Part shown: positions 9,057 to 15,975 of the stretch, piece by piece | Position numbering within the stretch: position 1 is the first letter of the stretch | How the letters are laid out: every line of letters begins with the position of its first letter | Origin: Ga0077548 sp035440445 | GTDB lineage: Bacteria > Pseudomonadota > Alphaproteobacteria > Rhizobiales > Xanthobacteraceae | Assembly (NCBI GenBank): GCA_035440445.1 | Contig: DAORMJ010000003.1 | Coordinates: forward strand, 148,441 to 212,440 | Direction: 5' to 3' | DNA: 64,000 nucleotides | Made by a program: the position numbers and the translations under genes | The notes under the pieces: model-generated | Database searches by the model: none | Told to the model about the DNA's origin: nothing | The model's input: only the letters and a program-made list of their open reading frames with translations

Positions 9057-9080
9057 GAGGGGCGGAGTAGTCCGCCCCTC
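9057..9080 (+). other. Intercistronic hairpin after the binding-protein gene
   Basis: A perfect 10-base stem, GAGGGGCGGA (9057-9066) against TCCGCCCCTC (9071-9080), closes a GTAG loop between the binding-protein gene and livH. It lacks a T-run. Such a structure commonly protects upstream mRNA from 3' exonucleases or gives partial termination. Confidence 0.55.
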
Positions 9081-9097
9081 GATCCGGAGCCCTTCCC

Positions 9098-9988
9098 ATG
9101 ATTTTTGATCTTCTCGGTGTCCCGCCCCAGGCTTTGTTCGGTCAGCTCTTGCTCGGCCTGATCAACGGCTCGTTCTATGCGCTGCTCAGTCTCGGACTGG
9201 CGGTCATCTTCGGGATGCTGAACATCATCAATTTCTCGCATGGCGCGCAGTACATGCTAGGCGCGTTCTGCGCCTATTTTCTTCTGCAGCTTGCCGGCAT
9301 CAATTACTGGCTCGCGCTGATTATCGCGCCGATCATTGTCGGCGCTTTCGGCATCGTGCTGGAACGCGTTTTTCTCCAGCATCTTTACAAGCTCGACCAT
9401 TTGTATGGGCTATTGCTGACATTCGGTATCGCGCTGATGCTGGAAGGTATCTTCCGGCGCTATTTCGGCTCGTCCGGTATTCCGTACAGCCCGCCGCAAC
9501 TGCTGACCGGCGGCTACAATCTCGGCTTCATGTATCTGCCGAAGTATCGTGCCTGGGTAATCGTCTGCTCGCTGATCGTCTGCCTTGGCACCTGGTTCGT
9601 GATCGAGAAAACGCGGCTTGGCGCTTATCTGCGCGCCGCTACCGAAAATCCGACACTGGTTCGCGCCTTCGGCATCAACGTGCCGCGCATGATCACGCTG
9701 ACATACGGTTTCGGCGTCGGCCTTGCGGCGCTCGCGGGCGTCATGGCGGCGCCGATTTACAACGTGAGCCCGCAGATGGGCGCGAGTCTCATCATCGTTG
9801 TTTTCGCGGTCGTCGTGATCGGCGGCATGGGATCGATCATGGGCGCGATCGTGACCGGCTTCTCGCTCGGCATCATCGAGGGGCTCACGAAAGTATTCTT
9901 TCCGCAGGCGTCGAACACGGTAATTTTCGTAATCATGGTCATCGTTCTGCTGGTGCGCCCGGCGGGACTGTTCGGACGGACAACATAA
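9098..9988 (+). CDS. livH: Liv-type ABC transporter permease LivH
   Basis: 296 residues, highly hydrophobic with about eight membrane segments. Family hallmarks are the N-terminal LLLGLINGSFYALLSLGLAVIFGMLNIINFSHGA and the C-terminal VVIGGMGSIMGAIVTGFSLGIIEGL, which contains the cytoplasmic loop contacting the ATPases. It forms the membrane channel with LivM. One base separates its stop from the start of livM. Confidence 0.95.
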   Translation: MIFDLLGVPPQALFGQLLLGLINGSFYALLSLGLAVIFGMLNIINFSHGAQYMLGAFCAYFLLQLAGINYWLALIIAPIIVGAFGIVLERVFLQHLYKLDHLYGLLLTFGIALMLEGIFRRYFGSSGIPYSPPQLLTGGYNLGFMYLPKYRAWVIVCSLIVCLGTWFVIEKTRLGAYLRAATENPTLVRAFGINVPRMITLTYGFGVGLAALAGVMAAPIYNVSPQMGASLIIVVFAVVVIGGMGSIMGAIVTGFSLGIIEGLTKVFFPQASNTVIFVIMVIVLLVRPAGLFGRTT

Positions 9989-9989
9989 A

Positions 9990-11009
9990 ATGGCGGTCGA
10001 TACCCGTGGAGCTCCGGTGACGGCATCGCAGCCGCGCGTTGCAAGCAGCGAACTGATCGCCTTCGTCCTGATGGTGGCGTTTTTCCTGGTCGCGCCGCTC
10101 TTCATCTATCCCGTGTTTCTGATGAAGGTGCTCTGCTTCGCGCTGTTTGCCTGCGCCTTCAATCTTCTGCTCGGTTATGTCGGGCTCTTGTCGTTCGGTC
10201 ATGCGCTGTTCTTCGGCTGGTCGAGCTATGTCAGCGCCCATGCCGCGAAAGTCTGGGGCCTGCCTCCCGAACTCGCCATTCTGAGTGGTGTTGCTGTCGC
10301 AGCACTGCTCGGCCTCGTCGCGGGTTCGCTCGCGATCCGGCGGCAGGGCATCTATTTCGCGATGATTACGCTGGCACTCGCGCAGATGATGTTTTTCTTC
10401 GCGTTGCAGGCGCCCTTTACCGGTGGCGAAGACGGCATTCAGGCGGTGCCGCGCGGCGTGCTGTTCGGCATTTTCGATCTGTCGAAGATCATGACCATGT
10501 ATTTCACGGTGCTCGTGATCTTTCTTTTCTGCTTCGTGCTCATTTACCGGATCATCTATTCGCCGTTCGGCGAGGTGCTCAAAGCAATCCGTGAGAACGA
10601 GCAGCGTGCGATCTCGCTCGGCTACAAGACCGACCGCTACAAGCTCGTGGCCTTCGTGCTTTCAGCGACGCTGACCGGGGTAGCGGGTGCGACGAAGGCG
10701 ATCGTGTTTCAGCTCGCGTCCCTGACCGACGTGGACTGGACGATGTCGGGCGAGGTCGTGCTGATGACGCTCGTCGGCGGACTCGGCACCGTGTTCGGAC
10801 CCGCCCTTGGTGCGGCGGTCATCATCACCATGCAGAACTATCTCGCTTCGGCGGGAGAGATTTCGTTCAGTCTTTTCGGCTTCGCGGTCGCATTCCAGCC
10901 GGGACAATGGGTGCCGGTCATCCAGGGTGCGATTTTCGTACTCTGCGTGCTTCTGTTCCGGCGCGGCATTGTCGGCGAAATCGCGAACTGGCTGCGCATC
11001 CGTCTCTAG
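9990..11009 (+). CDS. livM: Liv-type ABC transporter permease LivM
   Basis: 339 residues with about ten membrane segments. LLGYVGLLSFGHALFFGWSSY, AIRRQGIYFAMITLALAQMMFF and the coupling-loop region SPFGEVLKAIRENEQRAISLGY are typical of LivM. It is the last gene of the liv operon; a strong intrinsic terminator-like stem-loop begins 18 bases after its stop. Confidence 0.95.
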   Translation: MAVDTRGAPVTASQPRVASSELIAFVLMVAFFLVAPLFIYPVFLMKVLCFALFACAFNLLLGYVGLLSFGHALFFGWSSYVSAHAAKVWGLPPELAILSGVAVAALLGLVAGSLAIRRQGIYFAMITLALAQMMFFFALQAPFTGGEDGIQAVPRGVLFGIFDLSKIMTMYFTVLVIFLFCFVLIYRIIYSPFGEVLKAIRENEQRAISLGYKTDRYKLVAFVLSATLTGVAGATKAIVFQLASLTDVDWTMSGEVVLMTLVGGLGTVFGPALGAAVIITMQNYLASAGEISFSLFGFAVAFQPGQWVPVIQGAIFVLCVLLFRRGIVGEIANWLRIRL

Positions 11010-11027
11010 CGTTCACTCCGCTGGAAC

Positions 11028-11061
11028 AAAGCGGGCAAGCGCTGGGACGCTTGCCCGCTTT
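11028..11061 (+). terminator. Terminator-like stem-loop at end of liv operon
   Basis: AAAGCGGGCAAGCG (11028-11041) pairs perfectly with CGCTTGCCCGCTTT (11048-11061) around the loop CTGGGA. The 14-base stem ends in A3/T3 tracts but only a short T-run follows (TTTCCC), so termination is likely on both strands but not certain. Confidence 0.7.
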
Positions 11062-11073
11062 CCCGCCCGTTCC

Positions 11074-11102
11074 TTGACGATGGTAGGCATGCCCCCTAGT
11101 TT
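11074..11102 (+). promoter_or_regulatory. Candidate sigma70-type promoter for catIJ-pcaF
   Basis: TTGACG at 11074-11079 and TAGTTT at 11097-11102 are separated by 17 bases and lie between the liv terminator and the catI start at 11137. The -10 element is overlapped by an inverted repeat. Confidence 0.5.
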
Positions 11103-11127
11103 CGCGCGCTGAATTTCTCGCGCGAAA
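11100..11127. promoter_or_regulatory. Inverted repeat overlapping the catI promoter, candidate operator
   Basis: TTTCGCGCG (11100-11108) and CGCGCGAAA (11119-11127) form a perfect 9-base inverted repeat with a 10-base spacer. It begins inside the predicted -10 hexamer and ends 9 bases before the catI ATG, the position expected for a repressor site or for a structure hiding the ribosome binding site. Confidence 0.45.
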
Positions 11128-11136
11128 CGGTGCGTC

Positions 11137-11985
11137 ATGGCTGAATTTCTGAAACTATCCGAAGCGATCGAGGCGAATGTACGTGATGGCGATGCCATCG
11201 CGATGGAAGGCTTCACGCATCTCATTCCTTTCGCGGCCGGTCACGAGATCATCCGCCAGAAAAGAAAGCGCCTGTCACTCACCCGCATGACGCCGGACCT
11301 GATCTACGACCAGTTGATCGGCATGGGCTGTGCCGAGCGCATGACCTTTTCCTGGGGCGGCAATCCCGGCGTGGGCTCGCTGCATCGCTTCCGCGACGCG
11401 TACCAGAACGGCTGGCCCAACAAGATCGAGATCGTCGAGCACTCGCACGCCGCCATGGCGAACGCTTATGACGCAGGGGCCGCGGGGCTACCCTTTGCGG
11501 TGTTTCGCGGCTATCGCGGCGCGGAACTTCCACGAGTGAATCCGTCGATCAAGGAAGTCACTTGTCCCTATACCGGCGAGAAGCTGGCGACCGTGCCGGC
11601 CGTGAACCTCGATGTCGCGATCATTCACGCGCAGAAAGCCGATCGCAAAGGTAACGTATTGCTCGAGGGCATCGTCGGCGTGCAGAAGGAAGCGGTGCTT
11701 GCGGCGAAGCGCTCCGTCGTAACGGTCGAGGAGATCGTGGACGAACTCAATCCGCCGTCGCCAAATTCCGTCGTGCTGCCGGGCTGGACTGTGAAGTCCA
11801 TCGCCGTGGTGCCGGGGGGTGCGCACCCTTCCTATACGCAGGGCTATTACAAACGCGACAACGCCTTCTATAAAGCATGGGATGAAATCGCGCGCGATCG
11901 CGATACCTTCCTCGCCTGGATGGACGAGAACGTGTTGAAGAAGGGTCCCGAAGTGTTCGCGGTGCACGCGAAGAAAGCGGCGTGA
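11137..11985 (+). CDS. catI: 3-oxoadipate CoA-transferase-like subunit A (CatI/GctA type)
   Basis: 282 residues. The protein belongs to the glutaconate-type family-I CoA transferases (IAMEGFTHLIPFAAGHEIIRQ, LTRMTPDLIYDQLIGMGCAERMTFSWGGNPGVGS) and matches the size of CatI rather than the shorter SCOT-like PcaI. With subunit B it would transfer CoA from succinyl-CoA to 3-oxoadipate in the beta-ketoadipate pathway. The assignment rests on the neighbouring subunit B and a PcaF-type thiolase, which would cleave the product. Another 3-oxoacid substrate is possible because no upstream ring-cleavage genes are in the window. Ten bases separate it from subunit B. Confidence 0.8.
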   Translation: MAEFLKLSEAIEANVRDGDAIAMEGFTHLIPFAAGHEIIRQKRKRLSLTRMTPDLIYDQLIGMGCAERMTFSWGGNPGVGSLHRFRDAYQNGWPNKIEIVEHSHAAMANAYDAGAAGLPFAVFRGYRGAELPRVNPSIKEVTCPYTGEKLATVPAVNLDVAIIHAQKADRKGNVLLEGIVGVQKEAVLAAKRSVVTVEEIVDELNPPSPNSVVLPGWTVKSIAVVPGGAHPSYTQGYYKRDNAFYKAWDEIARDRDTFLAWMDENVLKKGPEVFAVHAKKAA

Positions 11986-11995
11986 GGAAATCATC

Positions 11996-12772
11996 ATGAG
12001 CCAGAACTTCACGCCGAACGAAATGATGACGGTTGCGGCGGCACGCGCCCTGACCAATAACGACGTCTGCTTCGTCGGTATCGGTGCGCCGTCCGCGGCT
12101 TGCAACCTCGCGCGGCAGACCCACGCGCCCGACATCGTCCTTATTTATGAGTCGGGCACGATTGAAACCCGGCCCAATGTGCTGCCGCTTTCGATCGGCG
12201 ATGGCGAGCTTTGCGAAACGGCTCTCACGACGGTGCCGGTGCCGGAGATGTTCCGCCACTGGCTGCAGGGCGGCCGCATCACCACGGGTTTTCTCGGCGG
12301 CGCGCAGATCGACAAGTTTGCAAACCTGAACACGACGGTGGTCGGCCCTTACGAAAAGCCGAGCGTGCGGCTTCCCGGCGGCGGCGGTGCGCCGGAAATC
12401 GCGACCAGTTGCGGACAGATCTTCATCACCATGGCGCATTCCAAGCGCGCGTTTGTCGAGAAGATCGATTTCTTCACCTCGCTCGGCCACGGCGAGGGCG
12501 GCAACAGCCGCGAAAAACTCGGCGTGACCACGAAGGGTCCGACCAAAGTCATCACCGATCTTTGCGTCATGGAGCCCGACGAAACGACCAAAGAACTCAC
12601 GGTTGTTTCGCTGCATCCGGGCGTAACGAGAGAGCAGGTGTCTGCGGCCACCGGCTGGCCGGTTAAGTTTGCACCGGATGCCGGCGAGACGCCGCCGCCG
12701 AACGAAACCGAACTCAAGGTCCTGCGCGAATTACACGCGCGCACCAAAGCCGCGCATGGCGGCAACGCGTAA
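11996..12772 (+). CDS. catJ: 3-oxoadipate CoA-transferase-like subunit B (CatJ/GctB type)
   Basis: 258 residues. FVGIGAPSAACNLARQTHAPDIVLIYESGTIETRP is the conserved N-terminal region of the B subunit; the ESG segment holds the candidate catalytic Glu that forms the enzyme-CoA thioester in family-I CoA transferases. GGAQIDKFANLNTT and PGGGGAPEIATSC are also conserved. It would act as a heteromer with the preceding CatI-like subunit. The stop is at 12772 and the AAGGAG ribosome binding site of the thiolase gene overlaps it. Confidence 0.82.
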   Translation: MSQNFTPNEMMTVAAARALTNNDVCFVGIGAPSAACNLARQTHAPDIVLIYESGTIETRPNVLPLSIGDGELCETALTTVPVPEMFRHWLQGGRITTGFLGGAQIDKFANLNTTVVGPYEKPSVRLPGGGGAPEIATSCGQIFITMAHSKRAFVEKIDFFTSLGHGEGGNSREKLGVTTKGPTKVITDLCVMEPDETTKELTVVSLHPGVTREQVSAATGWPVKFAPDAGETPPPNETELKVLRELHARTKAAHGGNA

Positions 12773-12782
12773 GGAGAATATC

Positions 12783-13997
12783 ATGGCAGCACAGCGCGAA
12801 GCATATATCTGCGACTTCGTCCGTACTCCGATCGGCCGCTTTGGCGGTTCGCTCGCCAAGGTGCGGCCGGACGATCTCGCCGCACACGTCATCAAGGCGC
12901 TGCTCACGCGCAATCCTTCGCTCGACAAGGACAAGATCGAGGAAGTCTTCTTCGGCTGCGCCAATCAGGCCGGCGAAGACAATCGCAACATCGCGCGCAT
13001 GGGTCTCTTGCTTGCCGGGCTTCCGGTGGGCGTTCCCGGCAATACGCTGAACCGCCTTTGCGCGTCCGGCCTCGATGCCGTGGGTGCCGCCGCACGTGCG
13101 ATCAAGGCCGGAGAAATTTCGCTCAGCATCGCCGGTGGCGCAGAGTCGATGTCGCGCGCGCCGTTCGTGATGGGCAAGGCAACCGAAGCGTTCTCGCGTA
13201 ACGCCGAAATCTTCGACACCACCATCGGCTGGCGCTTCATCAACCCGCTGATGAAGCAGCAGTACGGCGTCGATTCCATGCCGGAGACCGGCGAAAACGT
13301 CGCCGAAGAATATCAGGTGAAGCGCGAGGATCAGGATCTGTTCGCGCTGCGCTCGCAGCATCGCGCGGTAGCTGCGCAAAAGCGCGGCTATTTCGACGGC
13401 GAGATCGTCGCGGTGGAAGTGCCGGGCGGCAAGGCGGGCCCGGTGAGGGTTGATAAAGACGAGCATCCCCGCAGCGACACCACGCTCCAAGGACTGGCGA
13501 AGCTGAGAACTCCCTTCCGCAATCCGGGCACGGTCACGGCTGGAAACGCGTCTGGCGTGAACGACGGCGCGGCAGCGCTGGTGATTGCCTCTGAAGAAGC
13601 GGCGAAGGCGAACGGCTTGAAGCCGCGCGCGCGAATTCTTGGTCTCGCCTCGGCCGGCGTGCCGCCGCGCATCATGGGGATCGGCCCGGTGCCTGCGGTG
13701 GAGAAACTTTCCGCGCGCCTCGGTATTCCCGCGAGTAAGTTCGACGTGATCGAACTCAATGAAGCTTTCGCCAGTCAGGCGCTCGCCTGCATGCGCAGCT
13801 TCGGCGTTGCCGATGATGCGCCACATGTGAACCCGAACGGCGGCGCGATTGCGCTCGGCCATCCGCTTGGAATGTCAGGCGCGCGCATTGCGGGCACGGC
13901 CATGCGAGCGCTGGAAGAATCCGGCGGCAAGTATGGTCTGGCGACGATGTGCGTCGGTGTCGGGCAGGGCGTGGCGCTTGCAATCGAGCGCGTTTGA
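12783..13997 (+). CDS. pcaF: Thiolase, 3-oxoadipyl-CoA thiolase type (PcaF)
   Basis: 404 residues from the ATG at 12783, preceded by AAGGAG with good spacing; the frame is open farther upstream but that part overlaps the CoA-transferase gene. Catalytic elements of thiolases are present: NRLCASGLDAV (acyl-accepting Cys93), NGGAIALGHPLGMSGAR (general-base His) and CVGVGQG (second Cys). The GMGPVP-like loop reads MGIGPVP and is followed by VIELNEAFASQAL. In this context it would split 3-oxoadipyl-CoA into succinyl-CoA and acetyl-CoA; a general acetyl-CoA acetyltransferase is the alternative. It is convergent with the TetR gene, nine bases apart. Confidence 0.88.
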   Translation: MAAQREAYICDFVRTPIGRFGGSLAKVRPDDLAAHVIKALLTRNPSLDKDKIEEVFFGCANQAGEDNRNIARMGLLLAGLPVGVPGNTLNRLCASGLDAVGAAARAIKAGEISLSIAGGAESMSRAPFVMGKATEAFSRNAEIFDTTIGWRFINPLMKQQYGVDSMPETGENVAEEYQVKREDQDLFALRSQHRAVAAQKRGYFDGEIVAVEVPGGKAGPVRVDKDEHPRSDTTLQGLAKLRTPFRNPGTVTAGNASGVNDGAAALVIASEEAAKANGLKPRARILGLASAGVPPRIMGIGPVPAVEKLSARLGIPASKFDVIELNEAFASQALACMRSFGVADDAPHVNPNGGAIALGHPLGMSGARIAGTAMRALEESGGKYGLATMCVGVGQGVALAIERV

Positions 13998-14006
13998 CGC
14001 CTGAAG

Positions 14007-14642
14007 TCAGGCCTTGCGTCCGTAGGCCGCGAGAAACATATCGACCGAATGTTTTACGACCTCGTCAATACGCGCGGGCGAGGGCCGCGCCTCGCCGCCA
14101 TAGAGCATCGGCACGAGGATCGGTCCCTGAATCATCATCGTGAATTGCCAGGCGGCGATTTCGACGTTGTCGATTTTCAATTGCCCACGCGAGATGCGCG
14201 CGCGAAACCAGTCGGCGAGTTTTTTTGCCGCGCGCCGCGGACCTGAATCGACGAACACCTGACCGAGTTCGGGAAATTTCTCTGAAGCGCCGATTACCGT
14301 GCGGAGCCAGGCCACGTGATCGGGCTGCGCCAGTACATTGAGGTAATCGCGGCCCGTCTTGAGCAATACCGTGCGCACGTCCTGATCGTCGCCTTCGAGT
14401 TGCAGCGTCGTTTCGCCGATACGCTTGGAATGGTCCTCGACCAGTGCCGCGAACAGCCGCTCCTTGTTCTCGAAGTAAACATAAAGCGTACCTTTGGACA
14501 CGCCGGCCGCGAGCGCGATCTCGGACATGCTGGAGCCATTGAAACCGTGCGCGAAGAACACTTGCCGCGCACCCTCCAGAATTTGGGCGCGCTTGTCGCT
14601 CTCGGGTGTGGGTTTCTCGCGGGTAGCGGCGATTTCAGCCAT
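14007..14642 (-). CDS. TetR-family repressor of the adjacent efflux pump
   Basis: 211 residues. The N-terminal TetR helix-turn-helix is clear: KRAQILEGARQVFFAHGFNGSSMSEIALAAGVSKGTLYVYFENKERLFAALV at about residues 18-68. The C-terminal ligand-binding half (LKTGRDYLNVLAQPDHVAWLRTVIG) resembles AcrR/UidR-like efflux repressors. It is divergent from emrAB, and two near-identical 21-base palindromes lie in the shared intergenic region, so autoregulation and repression of the pump are likely. The inducer is unknown. Confidence 0.9.
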   Translation of the reverse strand: MAEIAATREKPTPESDKRAQILEGARQVFFAHGFNGSSMSEIALAAGVSKGTLYVYFENKERLFAALVEDHSKRIGETTLQLEGDDQDVRTVLLKTGRDYLNVLAQPDHVAWLRTVIGASEKFPELGQVFVDSGPRRAAKKLADWFRARISRGQLKIDNVEIAAWQFTMMIQGPILVPMLYGGEARPSPARIDEVVKHSVDMFLAAYGRKA

Positions 14643-14659
14643 AACGCTCTCGTAAAAAT

Positions 14660-14680
14660 CGAACCGAACGGTTCGGTTCG
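14660..14680. promoter_or_regulatory. TetR operator, site 1
   Basis: The 21-base palindrome consists of arms CGAACCGAAC and GTTCGGTTCG around a central G at 14670. The core ACCGAAC-N-GTTCGGT is shared with the second site. It lies 18 bases upstream of the TetR start codon, where binding would block its own transcription. Confidence 0.75.
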
Positions 14681-14720
14681 CTATTGATTTGACCTTTTGA
14701 TAGAGCTATGTCAAGGAAAA

Positions 14721-14741
14721 TTGACCGAACCGTTCGGTCAA
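14721..14741. promoter_or_regulatory. TetR operator, site 2
   Basis: Arms TTGACCGAAC and GTTCGGTCAA pair perfectly around a central C at 14731. The centre is 61 bases, close to six helical turns, from the centre of the first site. It ends 13 bases before the emrA ATG, so bound repressor would cover the emrA transcription or translation start region. Confidence 0.75.
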
Positions 14742-14754
14742 CGCTGGTATTCCC

Positions 14755-15975
14755 ATGGCTGAAGCTGCAAGAAAGCATCCCGAGAGCGAAACCCCGATCG
14801 CCGAAGTCGCGCCACTGCATGCGCGAACCACAGCGCCCAGAGCCGAAGCCCCGAAGGCGCCGCCGGCTGCGACTGCGCAGAACAATGCCGGCGCGGGGGA
14901 AAGCACGGGCAGCGATGGGGGCAAAACGCGCACGGGCGAGCGCCGCAAGAAGCTCCTCATCGCCGTTGGTGCGGTGGTGGCGCTGCTCGCCGTTTATTTC
15001 GGCCTGAACTGGTTCTTCGTCGGCCGCTATCTGGTTTCGACCGACAACGCGTATGTCGGCGCGGACATGTCGATCATCGCGCCGCGCGTGTCCGGCTATG
15101 TCGCAAGCGTCTCTGTTCCGGCGAACGCGCGCGTGAAGGCGGGCGACATACTCGCAACACTGGACGATGGGGACTATCGCCTGGCGGTGGAGCAGGCGGC
15201 GGCGCGCATCGCGACGCAAGACGCGAGCATTGCCCGTTTCGACCGGCAGATCGTCGCCGCGGACGCCGCCACCGAGCAGGCCAGAGCGTCGCTCGCCGGA
15301 GCGGAAGCCGACCAACGCCGCGCCGACGCGGATTTCCTGCGCGTCGATCAACTCACGCAAAATTCTTTCGCGAGCAAGGCCGCGAACGACGCGGCGCGTG
15401 CAGCGCGCGACCGCGCACAGGCCATGACCCTGCAGGCCAAGGCAGCGGTGTCGGCAGCGGAAGCCAATCATGAAGTCTTGAAAGCGCAGAAGGCCGAAGC
15501 CGAGCGTGCCCGCCGCGAGCTCGAAGCCGTGCTCGCCAAAGCCCAGCGCGATCTCGATGCCACGGTGATCCGTGCGCCATTCGCTGGCGTGGTCGGCAAC
15601 AAGGCCGTGCAGATGGGCGACTTTGTCTCGCCGGGCAAGCGGCTCTTGGCGCTCGTTCCGCTCGAAGGCGTTTACGTCGATGCGAACTTCAAGGAAACGC
15701 AACTCGAATCCATCCGCCTCGGGCAGAAGGTGAAGCTCGTGCTCGATGCGGACTCGGCAAAGCCGCTCGAAGGCGTCGTGGAAAGTTTTGCGCCCGCGTC
15801 CGGCGCGCTCTTCAGCCTGCTGCCGCCTGAAAACGCCACCGGTAATTTCACCAAGGTCGTGCAGCGTCTGACGGTGCGCATCCGCGTGACCAATGCGCCG
15901 GAAAGGCTGCTTTTGCCGGGACTGTCGGTAGTGGCGACGATCGATACGCGCACCACGCCGCAGAATAAGCCGTGA
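14755..15975 (+). CDS. emrA: EmrA/HlyD-type membrane fusion protein
   Basis: 406 residues. A long Ala/Pro-rich cytoplasmic N-terminus (1-65) precedes one membrane span (KKLLIAVGAVVALLAVYFGLNWFF). The biotinyl-lipoyl-like halves are visible (STDNAYVGADMSIIAPRVSGYVASV and DATVIRAPFAGVVGNKAVQMGDFV), separated by an Ala-rich coiled coil at about 140-265. Such periplasmic adaptors link an inner-membrane transporter to an outer-membrane channel. Its stop overlaps the GTG start of emrB by four bases. No outer-membrane component gene is present in the window. Confidence 0.92.
   Translation: MAEAARKHPESETPIAEVAPLHARTTAPRAEAPKAPPAATAQNNAGAGESTGSDGGKTRTGERRKKLLIAVGAVVALLAVYFGLNWFFVGRYLVSTDNAYVGADMSIIAPRVSGYVASVSVPANARVKAGDILATLDDGDYRLAVEQAAARIATQDASIARFDRQIVAADAATEQARASLAGAEADQRRADADFLRVDQLTQNSFASKAANDAARAARDRAQAMTLQAKAAVSAAEANHEVLKAQKAEAERARRELEAVLAKAQRDLDATVIRAPFAGVVGNKAVQMGDFVSPGKRLLALVPLEGVYVDANFKETQLESIRLGQKVKLVLDADSAKPLEGVVESFAPASGALFSLLPPENATGNFTKVVQRLTVRIRVTNAPERLLLPGLSVVATIDTRTTPQNKP

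Noticed and set aside
12714..13862. Minus-strand frame of 382 codons opposite the thiolase gene
   Set aside because: No domain and no plausible start context; the thiolase has its catalytic residues and a good ribosome binding site.
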